Shown here in pieces: positions 1-11,562 of a stretch of DNA of 64,000 nucleotides. The position numbers and the translations under genes are program-made. The first letter of the stretch is position 1. The number at the start of each line of letters is the position of its first letter. Source of the DNA: Phytophthora hibernalis (Eukaryota; Oomycota; Peronosporomycetes; Peronosporales; Peronosporaceae); contig JAAKBF010000009.1 of NCBI GenBank assembly GCA_012656075.1, positions 1,426,001-1,490,000 on the forward strand. Direction: 5' to 3'. The notes below the pieces were generated by a model. It was not told the origin of the DNA and did not search any database. It worked only from the letters and a program-made list of their open reading frames with translations.

Positions 1-738
1 AGTCGAGTCCGTGGATTCAAGGGTAGCCCGGCTTATTGACACTGATGTTCATCCGAGATACTTCGTAGCCATCATGCGATCTCGTCATTGTCTGGATCGA
101 GGAAGACGCTTGATAGTATCCGCTGTCTGTCCAATTGAGCAGTATTAAAACCCGTGGACGCAAAGCGCTGCGTTGACAGGCTCTTCATTACGAAGATCAG
201 CCTCCAACTCAAGGTCAACCCGAGGGAGTGTCGCTCGAAACGAGGCGGGGGCTGCTTTCTCGTAGAAATCTGACGGATACAGCGTTCTGTTCACTCATCA
301 CTTCCCGGGAGTAAGTCAATTGTTGCAGCACTTGCTCGGCTGAGTCGAATGCTACGCGAGACTCGGGAACTTGACTCAAGAGGATGTCGCGCCGTGAGCT
401 ACTTTACGTCGCCGGTGCTTGCTTATGACAATTCTTACAGTCACTTCAACCGGACTCACATCCTCTTCGTGTCTTGCCTTTACGAGAGGTGTCATCCCCC
501 AAATGAGGTCGTGCACGACTGTGCTCGCTGCAGTCGTCACGGGCATACCTCGATACAGCTTCAATCCGACGCCGAGCTGTCACTGAAGACCTGCCAGTAG
601 CTGCTGTAGAGAGAGATAAACGGAGTCACTGCAGCTGTACATTTCGTGTCATTACTTTGGCGATTGAACTCTCTGGTCATGTGCTACCGGTACAATAGAG
701 CAGGTCTCACTTTTGGTCATTGCTCTAAGGCGCACGCG
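1..738. other. Intergenic, no gene recognised
   Basis: Open frames here are short, lack recognisable motifs and overlap on both strands. The stretch lies downstream of the FYVE-START gene on the minus strand and may include its 3' UTR. I see no repeat or RNA gene in it. Confidence 0.4.
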
Positions 739-2152
739 CTACACGTTTTCCAGATACGACATGTCCACGGCAGCCGGGATTTCCTCCGACATGGCATGGC
801 GACTTCGCGTCTTCTTCATAGGTTTCGTGGTCGCTCGCCACCACCCTGTGTGTCGGCTTCTTCTTGTCGATCGGCTGCGAGCTGTCGGAGCCAACTACTT
901 CGCTCCTCCCTGTTCTAACCTGAAAGACAGGTTGGCAGCTGTAAGCTCCATAAGCATCAAGAGACTCGCAGCAACTACCGGTAAAAGAAGGTATGCACCA
1001 CTTACGCGTTGTGCTCGCGGTGGTACTTGCACTCACACTGTCGGCTGACATGAACCTGCCGCTGAGGCTGCCCGGTGTGCCCACGTCGTCCGAGTGAAAG
1101 GATGATACACTCGATGGCAACGTGAGCTCCAGTTGTCGGTTGGTCCGCACCAGGAAATCGTCGACGCAGTGCACGCAGATCCGGTTGAGCTTCTTTCGCC
1201 CTTCAATCGCGCAGTACACCACATCGCTGCAGCTTTTGCAGATTAGCTACCAACACGATACAACGTCAGAAATCATCAAATATTAATAGCACAACCAATG
1301 CAGTCCACCTATTACCTCACTGCAGTCTCGACACTTGTGGTGTCGTCCCCACTTGGGCAGTGTAGCGCTGCAACCTGCACACAGTGTAGCATTCAGGTGT
1401 TTCTCCTGGAAACTCGAGTCCGGGTCCACTCCTTCCTTCATAATGTGCTCCAGTCGAATGAGGTGCTCCAGGTTGTGCGGGTTCTTAGCCTTGCGGTTGG
1501 CCACGATCTTGGTCATCCAAGCTGGCACGCCCTGTGTGTCGGCGTCGTAGTACGTAGTCGCTTCGAGGAAATTGGGCTCATCGGTCTCCGTGTAGACTGT
1601 GCCGCAACAATGCAGAAACGCTCGAACCACATTGTGCGAACCCATGAGCGGCGGACAGCTTCGGTGCTCCAGTGACTGGGTCATCCTCGCCCATCCGCGA
1701 CGGCCACGCTCGTCGACAAAAGTGTCCATGTATTCCAAATAAACGATGTCCCGCTGTCGGATGAGCTTTGACGGCGAGTGCCACAGTGACCACCGCATAC
1801 CACAACTTCGGTACGGATGCTCCTCCGTCGGTGCCACGAACCGATAGATCTGACGCGACTGCGCGAAGCCGATGGCCGCATTGGTGCGGTCGCCCAGAAA
1901 CACATCCACGAGCTCGGGGATCGTGGCGTGCAGCTTCGTTTCGGCACATACCGTGGCCCGCGTTGTCCGCGCGAACGATGTAACATGCGTGGCGAATCCG
2001 TTGGCCTGAGCGAACCGCACGTTCTTGAAGAGCTCTTTGTATTGCTCGTGCGCAAGCCTGATGAGATCCTCGCGCTCGTTCTCGTACAACTGCACCGGCG
2101 TGAATTGGATGGGCTCCATTATCGTGTTCCTACGCTTCCAATCCGACGACAT
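739..2152 (-). CDS. FYVE zinc-finger protein with START-like domain (copy 1)
   Basis: A two-exon gene. Exon 1 runs 2152-1316; a GTAATA donor and a TAG acceptor remove 1315-1247; exon 2 starts at 1246. Splicing completes a FYVE-type zinc finger with CAGC, GRHHKCRDC, ICKSC and ICVHC cysteine pairs. Upstream is a START-like lipid-binding domain of about 200 residues containing MRWSLWHSPSKL and YLEYMDTFVDERGRRGW. FYVE fingers usually bind phosphatidylinositol 3-phosphate on endosomes, so a role as a membrane-recruited lipid-binding regulator is inferred. ATGs occur at 2152 and 2119; the second aligns better with the paralogue at 7316. In the last exon the coding frame shifts once, somewhere between about 900 and 820. 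The natural C-terminus is then PAAVDMSYLENV ending at 739, which resembles the paralogue's IDLSYLTEL tail. Confidence 0.72.
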
Positions 2153-3830
2153 CGTGTTGAAATGAGACTTTGGATCGTTGTGGAGGCTCGAAGTCAACAC
2201 CTTGCCATGACAACGCTGCCCTGTCAAATTCCGAAGTGGCAATCAGCGGGAAGTTGAACGAAGAGGAGGCGACGCAGCGCCGACGAGCGCAGCGCCACGA
2301 AAGACTTGCAAGTTTATGCACTTCCGACATGGCGTGCTCTTACGGCGTGGGCCACCACTAGCGGCTGGTGCTTGATCATTGAGGACTTCCAAGTCCTCTA
2401 CATGGTGATTCTGCCCCAAAGACACGGATACTGTATGGATAGCTTGGTCTCTCTTCAACATTCGAAGCGGACCGCTCCGCTTCCTGGAGCTCGTGGCGAA
2501 GTCGGGGCCGGCGTGGTGGTAAATCGCGACTGCCGAGCTGCTCCATGACCCGCGACGTATCGACGAATTCAATAACGAAGCGTTTGCGAAGAGAGCGTTA
2601 GCAGTTAACAGATCAGTAGCCACAATAGATCTTGGATTGCGGCCAACTCGTTCAGTCATCCCGCGAGTTCATACCAGTCACCATCGGCTCAGCGTTGATG
2701 CGAATACGTGAAGACGACGCAGATCGCGATCCGTTCGAAAACTAAAACTATGGATACCCAAACTCGTTTCCGAATTTCGAGAACCTGCATGTAAGACGAT
2801 GGCGAGCGAGTCGTCCATGCCATATCCTGCGACACAAATACATGTTGTACCTGGGCGAATCGAGTCGCAACGGCGCAACTACATGTAGAGAAATGCCATA
2901 GCTCGGTGACAAGTTTGTCACTGACAACAGTTTTTGACTAGAGTTATAAAATACCTGGTTAAATAAAAAGAGCGTTTCTCACAGTTTAATGCAGATTGAT
3001 AGCTGTTAAATACCGTTTAATATTCGGGCAAATGAGCTCAAATGGTGCAATCAATAAAATCGGACTTTTGCAAATTTACAATGCTACACAAACCCTCTGC
3101 TGGGGCAGCCTTGCTGACAGGAGTCTTGCCGGAGGCGGACCGAACCAAAGGACTGCTCTTCAAGGTCAAGAACCACATTGCCTAGCCGCACGTCACGATG
3201 CAGCTCAAGTTCAAGGCGAGTGAATTTCAGTCGGAGATATCGCCCTTAATGCTAATCAAGAAGCGAAGGCTTCATGATGCGGCACACAGAAAGCGAGCAC
3301 ATGAAGGCTATGGAGGTAGTGAGCGCGGACAACGCTGCACGGTAAACGTGTTGCGTGCGCAGCTTGCGCCATGGCCTCCTCTGGTCCATTGAAGAAGCTC
3401 GTAATTACAGAAGTAAACGATCGTCCTGAAGTATTTAGTATTTAACCCGTATTTAACGTTTTTAGGACTAGGAACGTATTTAACGGTATTTAAGTATTTT
3501 ACTATTTTACAACAAAAGTTTCGACAGCAAAATGTATTCTAACGCCGTCTTGGCATTACATTAACATGTATTGTGCCTTTCAATTGTTTTGGCGGTTGCG
3601 ATGCTAATTCTACCGGAATTAAAACTACTCCTACCCGCGGTACTCGGAATAAACGATGAAGTTAGCCTTGTGTTGTGCCGAAGAAGATATTATTCACGAA
3701 GAATTAGGACGGTCTGGACGGTTTGGCGGGTGGCCACCCGCCATTCATGCTGCTTGGCCGTAATCCAGCCGTAAATACGGACCAAAGCTCTCGTCATTTT
3801 CGCCTTTAAGTCGTGAGTGTAACCCGGAGA
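2153..3830. other. Gene-poor, AT-rich stretch with transposon-like debris
   Basis: No convincing gene. Two AT-rich blocks, near 2940-3060 and 3430-3520, carry related motifs in opposite orientation: TTAAATACCGTT at about 3007, and its complement AACGGTATTTAA near 3482. The 400-odd bases between them show short open frames only. The layout could be a small non-autonomous element, but no target-site duplication is evident. Confidence 0.3.
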
Positions 3831-4897
3831 ATGACAGTGTCTACTGATCTGCGCTGGCGCGCTATAGTGTTGGTCTACATGTACGACATTGAAATGATCT
3901 TGGTTGCTCTTGTGCTAGGGGTGTCCGTTCGATCGATTGAGCGTTGGCACCATCGGTTTAAGACGAATGGGAACGTTCTACCTAACGAGACCAAGAACAA
4001 GTCATCCAGGTGGTCTTCACAAGCGGTGCGTTTTGTAGAAGGTTATATACGTACACATCCATGTTTTTATTTAGAGGAATTAGAGCAGGCAGTGACGGAG
4101 CAGTTTGGAGACTCTCTAAACAGTTCTACTCCTACGCTTTGTCGACTGTTGCGTTTTGACCTCAATATCACCAGAAAAGTACTGACTAAACGTGCTCGCG
4201 AAAGCGTACCTGCCGAAGTTGAAGGGTTTTATCGTAAGCTACGGCCCTTTTACAGTGGCCCGGATCAGTTAGTTTTCATCGATGAAACCTCCAAAGATGG
4301 CAGAGATTCCCTCAGAAAGTATGCTTGGTCTCGAAGAAACACGCCAGCTATAGTATCGATGCCGTTTTCCCGTGGGGAGCTGTTGTCCATACTCAGCGTT
4401 TGACGTCACTGGTTTTTGCCTGGGATTCTACACCCGGCACCTTTGATCGGAACGCCTTCCATGAGGTATTTCGCTGCAAGATCGCTCCATTCCTGAACCC
4501 TTGGCCACTTCCCAGGTATGTGCTACACTGCCAAATCTGCTATAATCTAGCTGACCTCGTGTTTTACCTCATATAGATCGATCGTGGTGCTCGACAATGC
4601 CAAAATCCACATGTATCGCGAATTGTTGGAAGAACTCGTGCACTCCCGGGGCAGCATTCTGTTCTTTTTGCCACCATACTCGCCTCAACTTAACCCAATA
4701 GAGGTGGGGTTTTCGCTCCTGAAACGATGGCTCACACGACATGCGCCACTGGCTTTCCGACAAGACCCTCTTCGAACTATGAGCGTTACACTAGTTCAGT
4801 GCACGAAGAGCAGCGACAACGTTGGAGTAAACTTGTATCATCACTGTGGCTACGGACTATGAGACTTAGAAAAGGATTCTTTTTTCGTAAAAAGTAA
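3831..4897 (+). pseudogene. Tc1/mariner-type (DDE_3) transposase, decayed
   Basis: An N-terminal helix-turn-helix segment (about residues 15-45) is followed by a DDE catalytic core. The three acidic residues are visible in LVFIDET, VVLDNAKIH and QLNPIEV, the last two about 35 residues apart. A 61-base intron at 4516-4576 (GTATGT to ATATAG) must be removed to join NPWPLPR to SIVVLDNAKIH. The reading frame is broken by two indels around 4398-4415, between LLSIL and FAWDSTPGTFDR, and again near 4797, after which EEQRQRWSKL can be read to a stop at 4897. The first in-frame ATG is at 3831. The family normally cuts and pastes its own element at TA dinucleotides. No clear terminal inverted repeats were found. 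The tail lies only 6 bases from the convergent gene's stop codon. Some breaks may be assembly errors. Confidence 0.8.
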
Positions 4898-4903
4898 AGC
4901 AAT

Positions 4904-5862
4904 CTATTCCATGCTTACATCGGGCGAGTGCATATGATCCTCATCCTCCATGTTCACCGCAGGAGCGTTACTTGCAACTGGTGGTCGGTATGGGGGTCTC
5001 AGATCGTACGATGGTAGGCCTAATGCATCTCGCAAGTCGGCTAGGTTGAGATCGAGCGGCACTAGTCCACCGTTAAGCCGGCATCTAATTCTCACGAATT
5101 CCCTCGGTACTTCGTGCTCTTGCGCTGCGGCGTCGATTTCGCGCTGGTAGTCATCAATCCTACGCAACTGTGTAAACGTTGGGTTAGTTGACAGCGTGAG
5201 GGGTGCGTTCTCGGGTTGCCGCGCATGCGTTACCGCCCAATAGGCACGCGAATCTTCACCCAGTGGCTCCGCGTCTGGCTGCAAACGCAATTGGTTGTCG
5301 ATAAGTGCGGTAGCCGCAGCAATTCGGCCTTCAGTTGCGCGACGAATAGTGCTTCTTGCTGCCACCTTCTGTACGTAGATGAATAGCTCAAGTTTGAACG
5401 AGGCTTGGCTACAATTCAAAGCAAAGCAATACGACACAGCTCATCGGGTCAATTAAGCAGAAACGATATTGATAATAAACGAGAGTGATCTTACCCAGCC
5501 TTGCGTTTGGCTGCCAGATGCCACACAGATTCCAGTTGCACCGCCAACTCCCCATCACATTCGGCCAACGCGACGAACTTTGCTTGCGTTGCTCGAGCCG
5601 TCGGTTTAAGCAGGATAGGTCCATCATCCGGCCACTCTATCTCCTTCGTCTGATCAATTTTTCGACGCACACGGGCGCGGAAGCCAAAATATCCGTCTTC
5701 GACGTCCAACTGTAAGGCTTGAGGAGCGCCATAGCTCGAACGGCTTGTACCAAAAGGCACGCCTACCTTGAGCGTTAGCGCAGCGGAAAATGCTGACGGC
5801 ACAGGAAGACTTGGAGCTCTACGATTGAAATCAAACTCAGCTCGGTGTTTAGCATCAGACAT
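4904..5862 (-). CDS. Hypothetical protein, two exons
   Basis: I do not recognise this protein. Exon 1 begins at the ATG at 5862; a GTAAGA donor and a TTGTAG acceptor define an intron at about 5496-5412. The spliced frame continues through GQASFKLELFIYVQK to a stop at 4904, giving about 290 residues. It is rich in Ala, Arg, Asp and Pro, has no signal peptide or membrane segment, and its middle is a helical Gln/Glu-rich segment (LRRIDDYQREIDAAAQEHEV). The C-terminus has DLRPPYRPP and an acidic tail. An upstream ATG at 5996 opens a 34-codon frame that ends before 5862. A start-site motif sits at about 6022-6038. The position between transposon remnants suggests it could belong to a mobile element. 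Confidence 0.55.
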
Positions 5863-6021
5863 AACTATTTTGCATTAAATACAAAACTTACGTTAGTTGC
5901 TCGCGCGAGCGCTCTCCGTTGCACTTGGCAAGGCTACATCCTCCATAGCAGCCCCATTGCACATGGAGTCTGCGGCCATGTTAACACTAGAGCTCATAGA
6001 TCAGTGTCTTGATGTAGTCGA

Positions 6022-6038
6022 TCGACCGAGAATGAAAG
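6022..6038 (-). promoter_or_regulatory. Oomycete initiator-like start-site motif
   Basis: On the minus strand the sequence reads TTCATTCTCGGTCGA, matching the oomycete initiator core TCATTYY followed by a degenerate flanking element. It lies 25 bases upstream of the ATG at 5996 and about 160 upstream of the ATG at 5862. It probably sets transcription of the minus-strand gene at 4904-5862. Confidence 0.4.
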
Positions 6039-6040
6039 GA

Positions 6041-7315
6041 AGAAAGCGAATTAGTTATAATACATCCTAGCACAATAAACGGAAGCAAGACTTACGGTTG
6101 CTGCACCGGCTGCTCTGCAATATTACTGGTAGTCGCTATACACCCACGCGTGTGCACGGCACGTTCAAACGCTCTGGAACGACGTCCGGGGTTTGTCTTG
6201 CCGTAGGCGCTGGGCAGTAACGATGCTTGCCAAAGGCGAGCTTGGTGTGCGGACGGCGACTCCACGCGTGCTGCGAAGGGACGACTTGAGCTGCTAGCAC
6301 GAGCAAAGGAAGATGGAATGCGTGTTGGCGTAAATATGTACTGCTCACAGCTCCTTACCTTTTCTCAAAGTGATCGCTGGAACTGCTGGACACGTGGAGC
6401 CACGATTTGACCTTGTTTTATTCCACATATAATTATTTATTTGGGCTTGAATTAGCGATTTGCCTAAAGTTTTAGATTGGGGAACGCGATAGAGTTACGC
6501 CAGAATTACGGTGGCAGAACAGGTGCAAGGCACAATACAGGTGAGTAGCAGATCTGTTGGACAGATAGTAGCCCCGAAGCTCTGCTCGAAAAAGCTTGGT
6601 CCGCTCAACGCCATTGTTTTGAAAACAAGCATCCGCCCGCGCTCGGCAGCACCAAGGGATCGAACCTTCAAACCTGCTGCTCAGTGTGTGTGGTCTGTAA
6701 TTCATGCATGTTGAAAGCGAAGCGAAACAACGGCTCGTGTCGAACAACCGGCGATGCAAATCTCGCGGCGCTGTCAATCAACAGCGACCCGCCTCGCTCT
6801 GCTCGCAGCGATTTCGCGTTCCCTCTCGGCGCGACACACGGTGTTCGCACGCAAAGAAGACCCATCCGTCGACAGCGAGAAACACCGAAAGCTCGCATCG
6901 GAGACCTGCATTGAAAACGACGTGGACATGTCAACCGATGCATCTACAGGTACTCTCAAAAGGCAAGAAGGGATCACCACGACGGATAAAGCTCCGCAAC
7001 ACTTGGTTCGCGCTCGCCGGTCTCGCTTCTGTCGGTGCCATCGGACCAACTGCTGGACCACGACATGTCAACTACCGGTACATGGGGCGCATCTCTCAGT
7101 CGGTCATGTTCGACGCGTCCTGTCTAGAACGTTGTCTTGGCTCCATCTGCTCGACCCTCTTCTCCCCCAAATCCGTCAGCCACTCGGGCGATCAAGCTTC
7201 GAAGCTTGTCATTCTCGTTTCGGAATCGGTGCAGACTTTTGGTGCTTGATCTGTTAGTCCGGCGTGGCACCTCAAGCTTTCGTGAATTGGGTGGCGTGAC
7301 TTGACAGGTAGCAGG
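6041..7315. other. Intergenic, no gene recognised
   Basis: Several overlapping open frames on both strands reach 100-180 codons between 6470 and 7260, but they have no family motif, no codon bias consistent over their length and no ATG that stands out. The segment just upstream of 7316 is the presumed promoter of the FYVE-START gene. Confidence 0.35.
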
Positions 7316-8849
7316 ATGGTGCATCAGTACGCGTACTCGCGGTCGCCCGACCACCCGTACGCGCTCGAGATGCTGGCGCTGCCCAAGGAAGAGCTGGACA
7401 GCCTCAGGATGGACGCCAAGGCGGCGTACAACCAATTGTTCCCAGCGGTGCAGGCTGCGGTGCGGTTCGGAACCGATGGCGAGGTGTTCAACGTGGCGCA
7501 CCGCATAGGCACGGGCTCCAAGTCCCAGGCCATGTGGACGACGTCGATGCTCCACGGAACGTTGGAAGAGGTGGCGGCATTGTATCTGGACCAGAACCGA
7601 CGTGTACCGATCGTCCTGGACTCCGCGCGGTCCCGACGCCTCTATGACCTCGAGAAACCTTCACCCGAGCGCCCACTGCATGGTGCCGCCATGCGTTGGT
7701 CGCTCTGGAAGCCCCCATCAACACTCTCAGACGGACGAGACGTGTGCTTCCTCGAATACATGGACTCGTTCGTGGATCGTGAATCGGGTCGTCGTGTGGG
7801 CTCGTGGCGTGCGGTCGATCAACCACCTGTGCTGTCCAGCGTCGCAGCACCCCGATGGACCGGTCCGGACGTACATGCGCGTGTCGGGAACGATCTTCCG
7901 AGAGACCGATCGTCCTAACGTGCTGGAACACGTGACCTTCATCCACATTGACGGCAGGAACGTCCCGAACTGGGTCGTGCAGCAGGCCATCGCTGCCAAC
8001 AAGAAGGCGACGGACAGTCTCAATCAGGTACTCAAGATCATGCGACAGCTAAGACCTCAGCAGGCTCCCGGGTCGTCTACATCTCTCGGATCGGAAGGTG
8101 ATGGAGCCCGAGACTGCAAGGCTTGCGGAGACCACGTATCCAAGTGGACGATTGCCAAACACTGCCGCTTCTGTGATGCCATTCTGTGTAAGCGGTGCGT
8201 TGAGATCTGCTACCATCGTGCCGACGCAAGCGGCAAGAACCACCGCATGTGTTTGTCGTGTGCGATCTACACGGGCTCCGTGAATTCCACGAGTCGGAGC
8301 TTGAGTGGACTGGACTACAGTCGACCCAAGAGAACGCAGACACGCGTGCGAAACGCTACTATCGTCGGAGAGCGAGAGCGGAAGCTGTCGGAGTCGACGC
8401 TTACTCGTACGTCATGCCACAGTGTCTTATGTCTTAGTACTTGCTCACCTTGTCTTCTAACAATGTTGTGCTCTTACCTTGCTACAGCTCTGACCAAACA
8501 GACCAGTCTCCCAACCTACATGATGCAGTCCAGCGTATGCTCGGAAGATGAACGACCGTCAATTTCAATGACTGATTCCGTCGGAAGTGGTTCTCGCGAA
8601 GACCCTGTGACAATGCGCGAGCGTCTTGAAACCATGCAGATCTACAGTCCCACGAACAGTATGAACAGCACCTCAACCAGTAGCACGCAGTCGAAAGGTA
8701 CTGAATGGCGACAGCGATCGCGCAGTGCCCGAGTTTCGCGCGCGTTGACGTTGGACCTCGAGCCGCAACGCGCAGAGCCCATCGACCTGTCGTACCTGAC
8801 CGAACTGGTTACACCTCGTGCTGGAGCAGCACGGGGCGTCGATATTTAA
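7316..8849 (+). CDS. FYVE zinc-finger protein with START-like domain (copy 2)
   Basis: Paralogue of the gene at 739-2152 with the same order: a START-like domain (AAMRWSLWKPPSTL, FLEYMDSFVD), then a FYVE-type finger with CKAC, KHCRFC, LCKRC and MCLSC pairs, and a long serine/threonine-rich tail ending in IDLSYLTELVTPRAG. The first ATG is at 7316. The frame slips once at about 7797-7801, inside GRR-WARGV, where one extra base or two missing bases separate the two halves; copy 1 has an uninterrupted GRRGWARM at the same place. An intron with GTACGT, a CTAAC branch-like site and TACAG probably spans 8407-8487; its length of 81 keeps the frame. Expected role is lipid-dependent recruitment to membranes. 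The frameshift could mark a pseudogene, but the rest is well preserved and this assembly has many such slips. Confidence 0.7.
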
Positions 8850-9116
8850 GAGCCGAGTATCAACCGTATCAACCAAGTCAGCAAGATGAAAAGTCCTGTA
8901 TGTGTCGTCCCAACACTCCGAAAGAAGGAGCGACGACCTCCATCCCCCAAAACGCACAAAGCGTAGATTGAAACCCACCCACGTAAATGAAGCCAACCTA
9001 TGAACGCTAACAAAAGTACAACTTGACCTGCTTGAAGTTGCCTTTTTAGTCTTCCATATAGGTTGGACTAGAATTTGAGTCTCGTGGACAAATGTGGATA
9101 CGTTTCGAGATTGAGG

Positions 9117-9293
9117 ATGGAGGACCCCAAGAGCGAACTGGAGCGACTGGAGTCCAACCACTCGGAGCTGCTGCTGCACCATGAGACGCTCAAGAAGCAA
9201 TTGGTCTTCAAGAATGACCAGAAAAAACAGTTCGAGGCAGCGTTGAAGGCGACCAAAGGTTTGCTGGACCAAAAGCTTCCTGTCGAGACGTGA
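9117..9293 (+). CDS. Small coiled-coil protein
   Basis: A 58-residue frame from the ATG at 9117 to a stop at 9293. It is almost wholly charged and leucine-rich with heptad spacing (MEDPKSELERLESNHSELLL, HHETLKKQLVFKNDQKKQF), so a single coiled coil is likely. There is no signal or membrane segment. It lies between two larger genes and could be the last exon of an otherwise unseen gene. Function unknown. Confidence 0.4.
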   Translation: MEDPKSELERLESNHSELLLHHETLKKQLVFKNDQKKQFEAALKATKGLLDQKLPVET

Positions 9294-9735
9294 CGATAGC
9301 ACAGTGAGGAGAGGACAATTTCGACCACAAGACAACGAGTCTACCGACAATCAACATGCTGGTGGAGTTGCAACTACGAACGAACGCGATGTCGATCACA
9401 ACTCAACAAGTCCCATTTTACAACACCAAAAAACAAGAAAAAGCGAGAAAACGAAAAACAGAAACTCTTCATCAGCATTTCACGCTCGTCACACCGTGCC
9501 AATAAATGTCGTTCTCGTTCTCGTTCGCTTGCTCGCTGCTCCTCCTCCTTCCTTCCAGCCCACCGACCGCTGCCTCCGCACTGCGTCCTCGCCGCCTTTC
9601 TCACTCTTCTGGCAATGCCCTTGTCACCTCTTGTTCCTCGTGTGCGGAGGCTTCACTCCCTGCCTTCAGTTGCCTGTTCTTTCACTCACTCTCGACTAAT
9701 TTCCACCAGGACTTCCAGGCCTCTTGATACGCTGC
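9294..9735. other. Intergenic between convergent genes
   Basis: Contains pyrimidine-rich CTC/TTC stretches (about 9510-9680). A frame starting at 9506 looks superficially like a signal peptide but is low-complexity translation of the CT-rich run. It is probably the 3' UTR region of the convergent flanking genes. Confidence 0.35.
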
Positions 9736-11301
9736 TTACATCGATCCGGCCATAGCAGTTCCGTTTGCAACATCAGATGCCATCGGCTTGTATGACGCAT
9801 TAGAAGCCGGGGAATATTCTGCGTAGCCCAGCCAGAACGCACAGGAGAAAAAATTAACACATTGCACAATCGGATCAACACAGCAGGCGATACAACGGCC
9901 AACAGCAAGAGCACTGTCTGTACCTGATACGCACGTTGGGAGGCGTAACGGCGATTCATCGCTTGAATGTCATCAGGCCGCGTGAAATCACGCTGCTGGT
10001 CCTGCTGATGATGGCCGTAGGTACCTTGATGCACTTGTTGCTGACCTGCAACCGGCTGCTGCTGCTGTTGTTGCAGCTGCTGTTGGTACCCGCCTTGAGG
10101 CTGGTTGCCCTGCTGGGCGTACTGTCCGTAGGCACCGTAGCCGTAGGCAGCAGCACCCTGCTGGTACTGCGGGTATGCGTAAGCTGCACCGTAACCATAG
10201 TAGTTCTAAAACAAGGACATTATTGTCAGCGCAAGGTGAACTTAGACCATTCTTCCAATCCGATCGTACCTGGTATCCGGACTGGTATTGACCATATTGC
10301 TGGTTGTAAAGGTGCCGTGGTTGGCCGCACGCGCTGCCGCCGACCGGCCCCACGCACACCGCACCTTGACACCACAAATCACCGTGCCGTTCATCTGCGA
10401 GATTGCCACCTCGGCCGCCTCCTTCGACGTGTACTGCACAAATCCGCATCCACGTCCAGGCGGGACCTTGACGGACACAATTTCTCCAAGAGCACCAAAC
10501 CGAGCGCGCAGCTCATCCTCCGTCGTGGAAGGGTCCAGTCCGCCCACAAACACAGTCGTGTTGGCTCCCTCCTCCTCAACTGCTCCGAAGACAGGCTGCT
10601 GCTGCTGCCGAGCCTTGTTTCGCTCCGTGGCGACGCTGACGCGCATGGGGCGCGAGGAGCAGTAGACTCCGTTCATGGTCTGCAGGGCCTGGTCCGCCTC
10701 CTCCTTGCTGCCGAACCGCACGAAGCCGAAGCCCTTAGACATGCGTGTGACTGGATCCATGACCACCTTGGCGCCTCGCACGCTGCTGAAGCGCGAGTTG
10801 AACGTGCTGAGCAGCAGCTCGTCGCCCACATCCGGCGCCAGGTCCCCCACGAAGATCGAGTGATCGTCTGACGTCTCAATGCGACGTCCTCCGCGCCCCA
10901 GTTCATCCGAAAGCGATGCAGCGTGTTCGCTAGTCGACACAATTATCAGATTTGCACCCCAGTAAAATAAAATCCCACCAAATAAGAAACAAATCAAACA
11001 CAAGCGTACGAATGAGTTGGCCGTTGAACGTTTCCAACACTTGCTGCGCCCCAAGCTGCGTCGGGAACTCCAGGAAGCCGTAACCCGCAGGGTACCCCGT
11101 CACCTTGTCCCGGATCAACTTGACCACCGGCTGCTCCGCTGTCACATAATAGCAATAAGAAATAATCAAATAACAAGTTCAAGCTACTCAGAATTAATTG
11201 GAGTTTTACTTACGTGCCGAGGCGAAGAGGGACGAGATGAAGGCCTCGTCCCAGTGCATCTGGATGTCGCCCATCCACAGCGTCTTGCATTCCGCGTCCA
11301 T
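9736..11301 (-). CDS. Three-RRM RNA-binding protein (Nam8/RBP45-like)
   Basis: Five exons: 11301-11214, 11138-11010, 10929-10270, 10205-9935 and 9818-9736. RRM1 is formed by exons 1-3 (TLWMGDIQMHWDE, GYGFLEFPT, HRFRMNWGAE). RRM2 contains SIFVGDLAPDV and KGFGFVRF; RRM3 contains TVFVGGLDPSTTED and CGFVQYTS. The C-terminus is rich in Gln, Tyr and Gly with a glutamine run. The order matches the Nam8/TIA-1/RBP45 family, which bind pre-mRNA or U-rich RNA in splicing and mRNA fate. Two single-base losses break the frame in exon 3: near 10890, just after RRM1 (GAE versus GAGGRRIET), and near 10315, just before the Tyr/Gln tail (HLYNQQYGQYQ). An alternative AG near the first slip would restore frame but remove the end of RRM1. 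Confidence 0.85.
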
Positions 11302-11562
11302 GGCGACGGCAAACAGCGAGAAGAGCGAGTGCGAGCGAGGGAACTTCCTTCCCTTTCGGTCCCGTTGGCTTGTGTTTTTGTTCCCGGCCCCCTTTCTCCC
11401 TCCACGTCGTGACAATGACTCGCGCCACCGGACGACCAGAGATTCGGTGGCAGAATCGCAGGGGTAGGGCGAAATGTAGTCATCCACGAAACGACGCGAG
11501 CCACTATAAATGGCTACACACTTGTCGAAGCTGTGCAACGGCTGACCCATTCGCAGTTTGGG

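Noticed and set aside
5865..5891. GTAAGT...AATAG as an intron joining an upstream ATG (5996) to the gene at 5862
   Set aside because: Only 27 bases, too short to splice, and the joined frame still contains a TAA.
6704..7257. Overlapping 167-181 codon frames on the plus strand
   Set aside because: Arg/Ser/Thr-rich composition with no family motif and competing frames on the other strand; likely chance in GC-rich DNA.
9506..9727. Frame starting MSFSFSFACSLLLLLPSS, looks like a secreted protein
   Set aside because: Translation of a CT-rich tract; no cysteine pattern, effector motif or homologous look after the hydrophobic part.
10040..10090. CTG/TTG tract as a microsatellite
   Set aside because: It encodes the glutamine run in the C-terminal tail of the RNA-binding protein.
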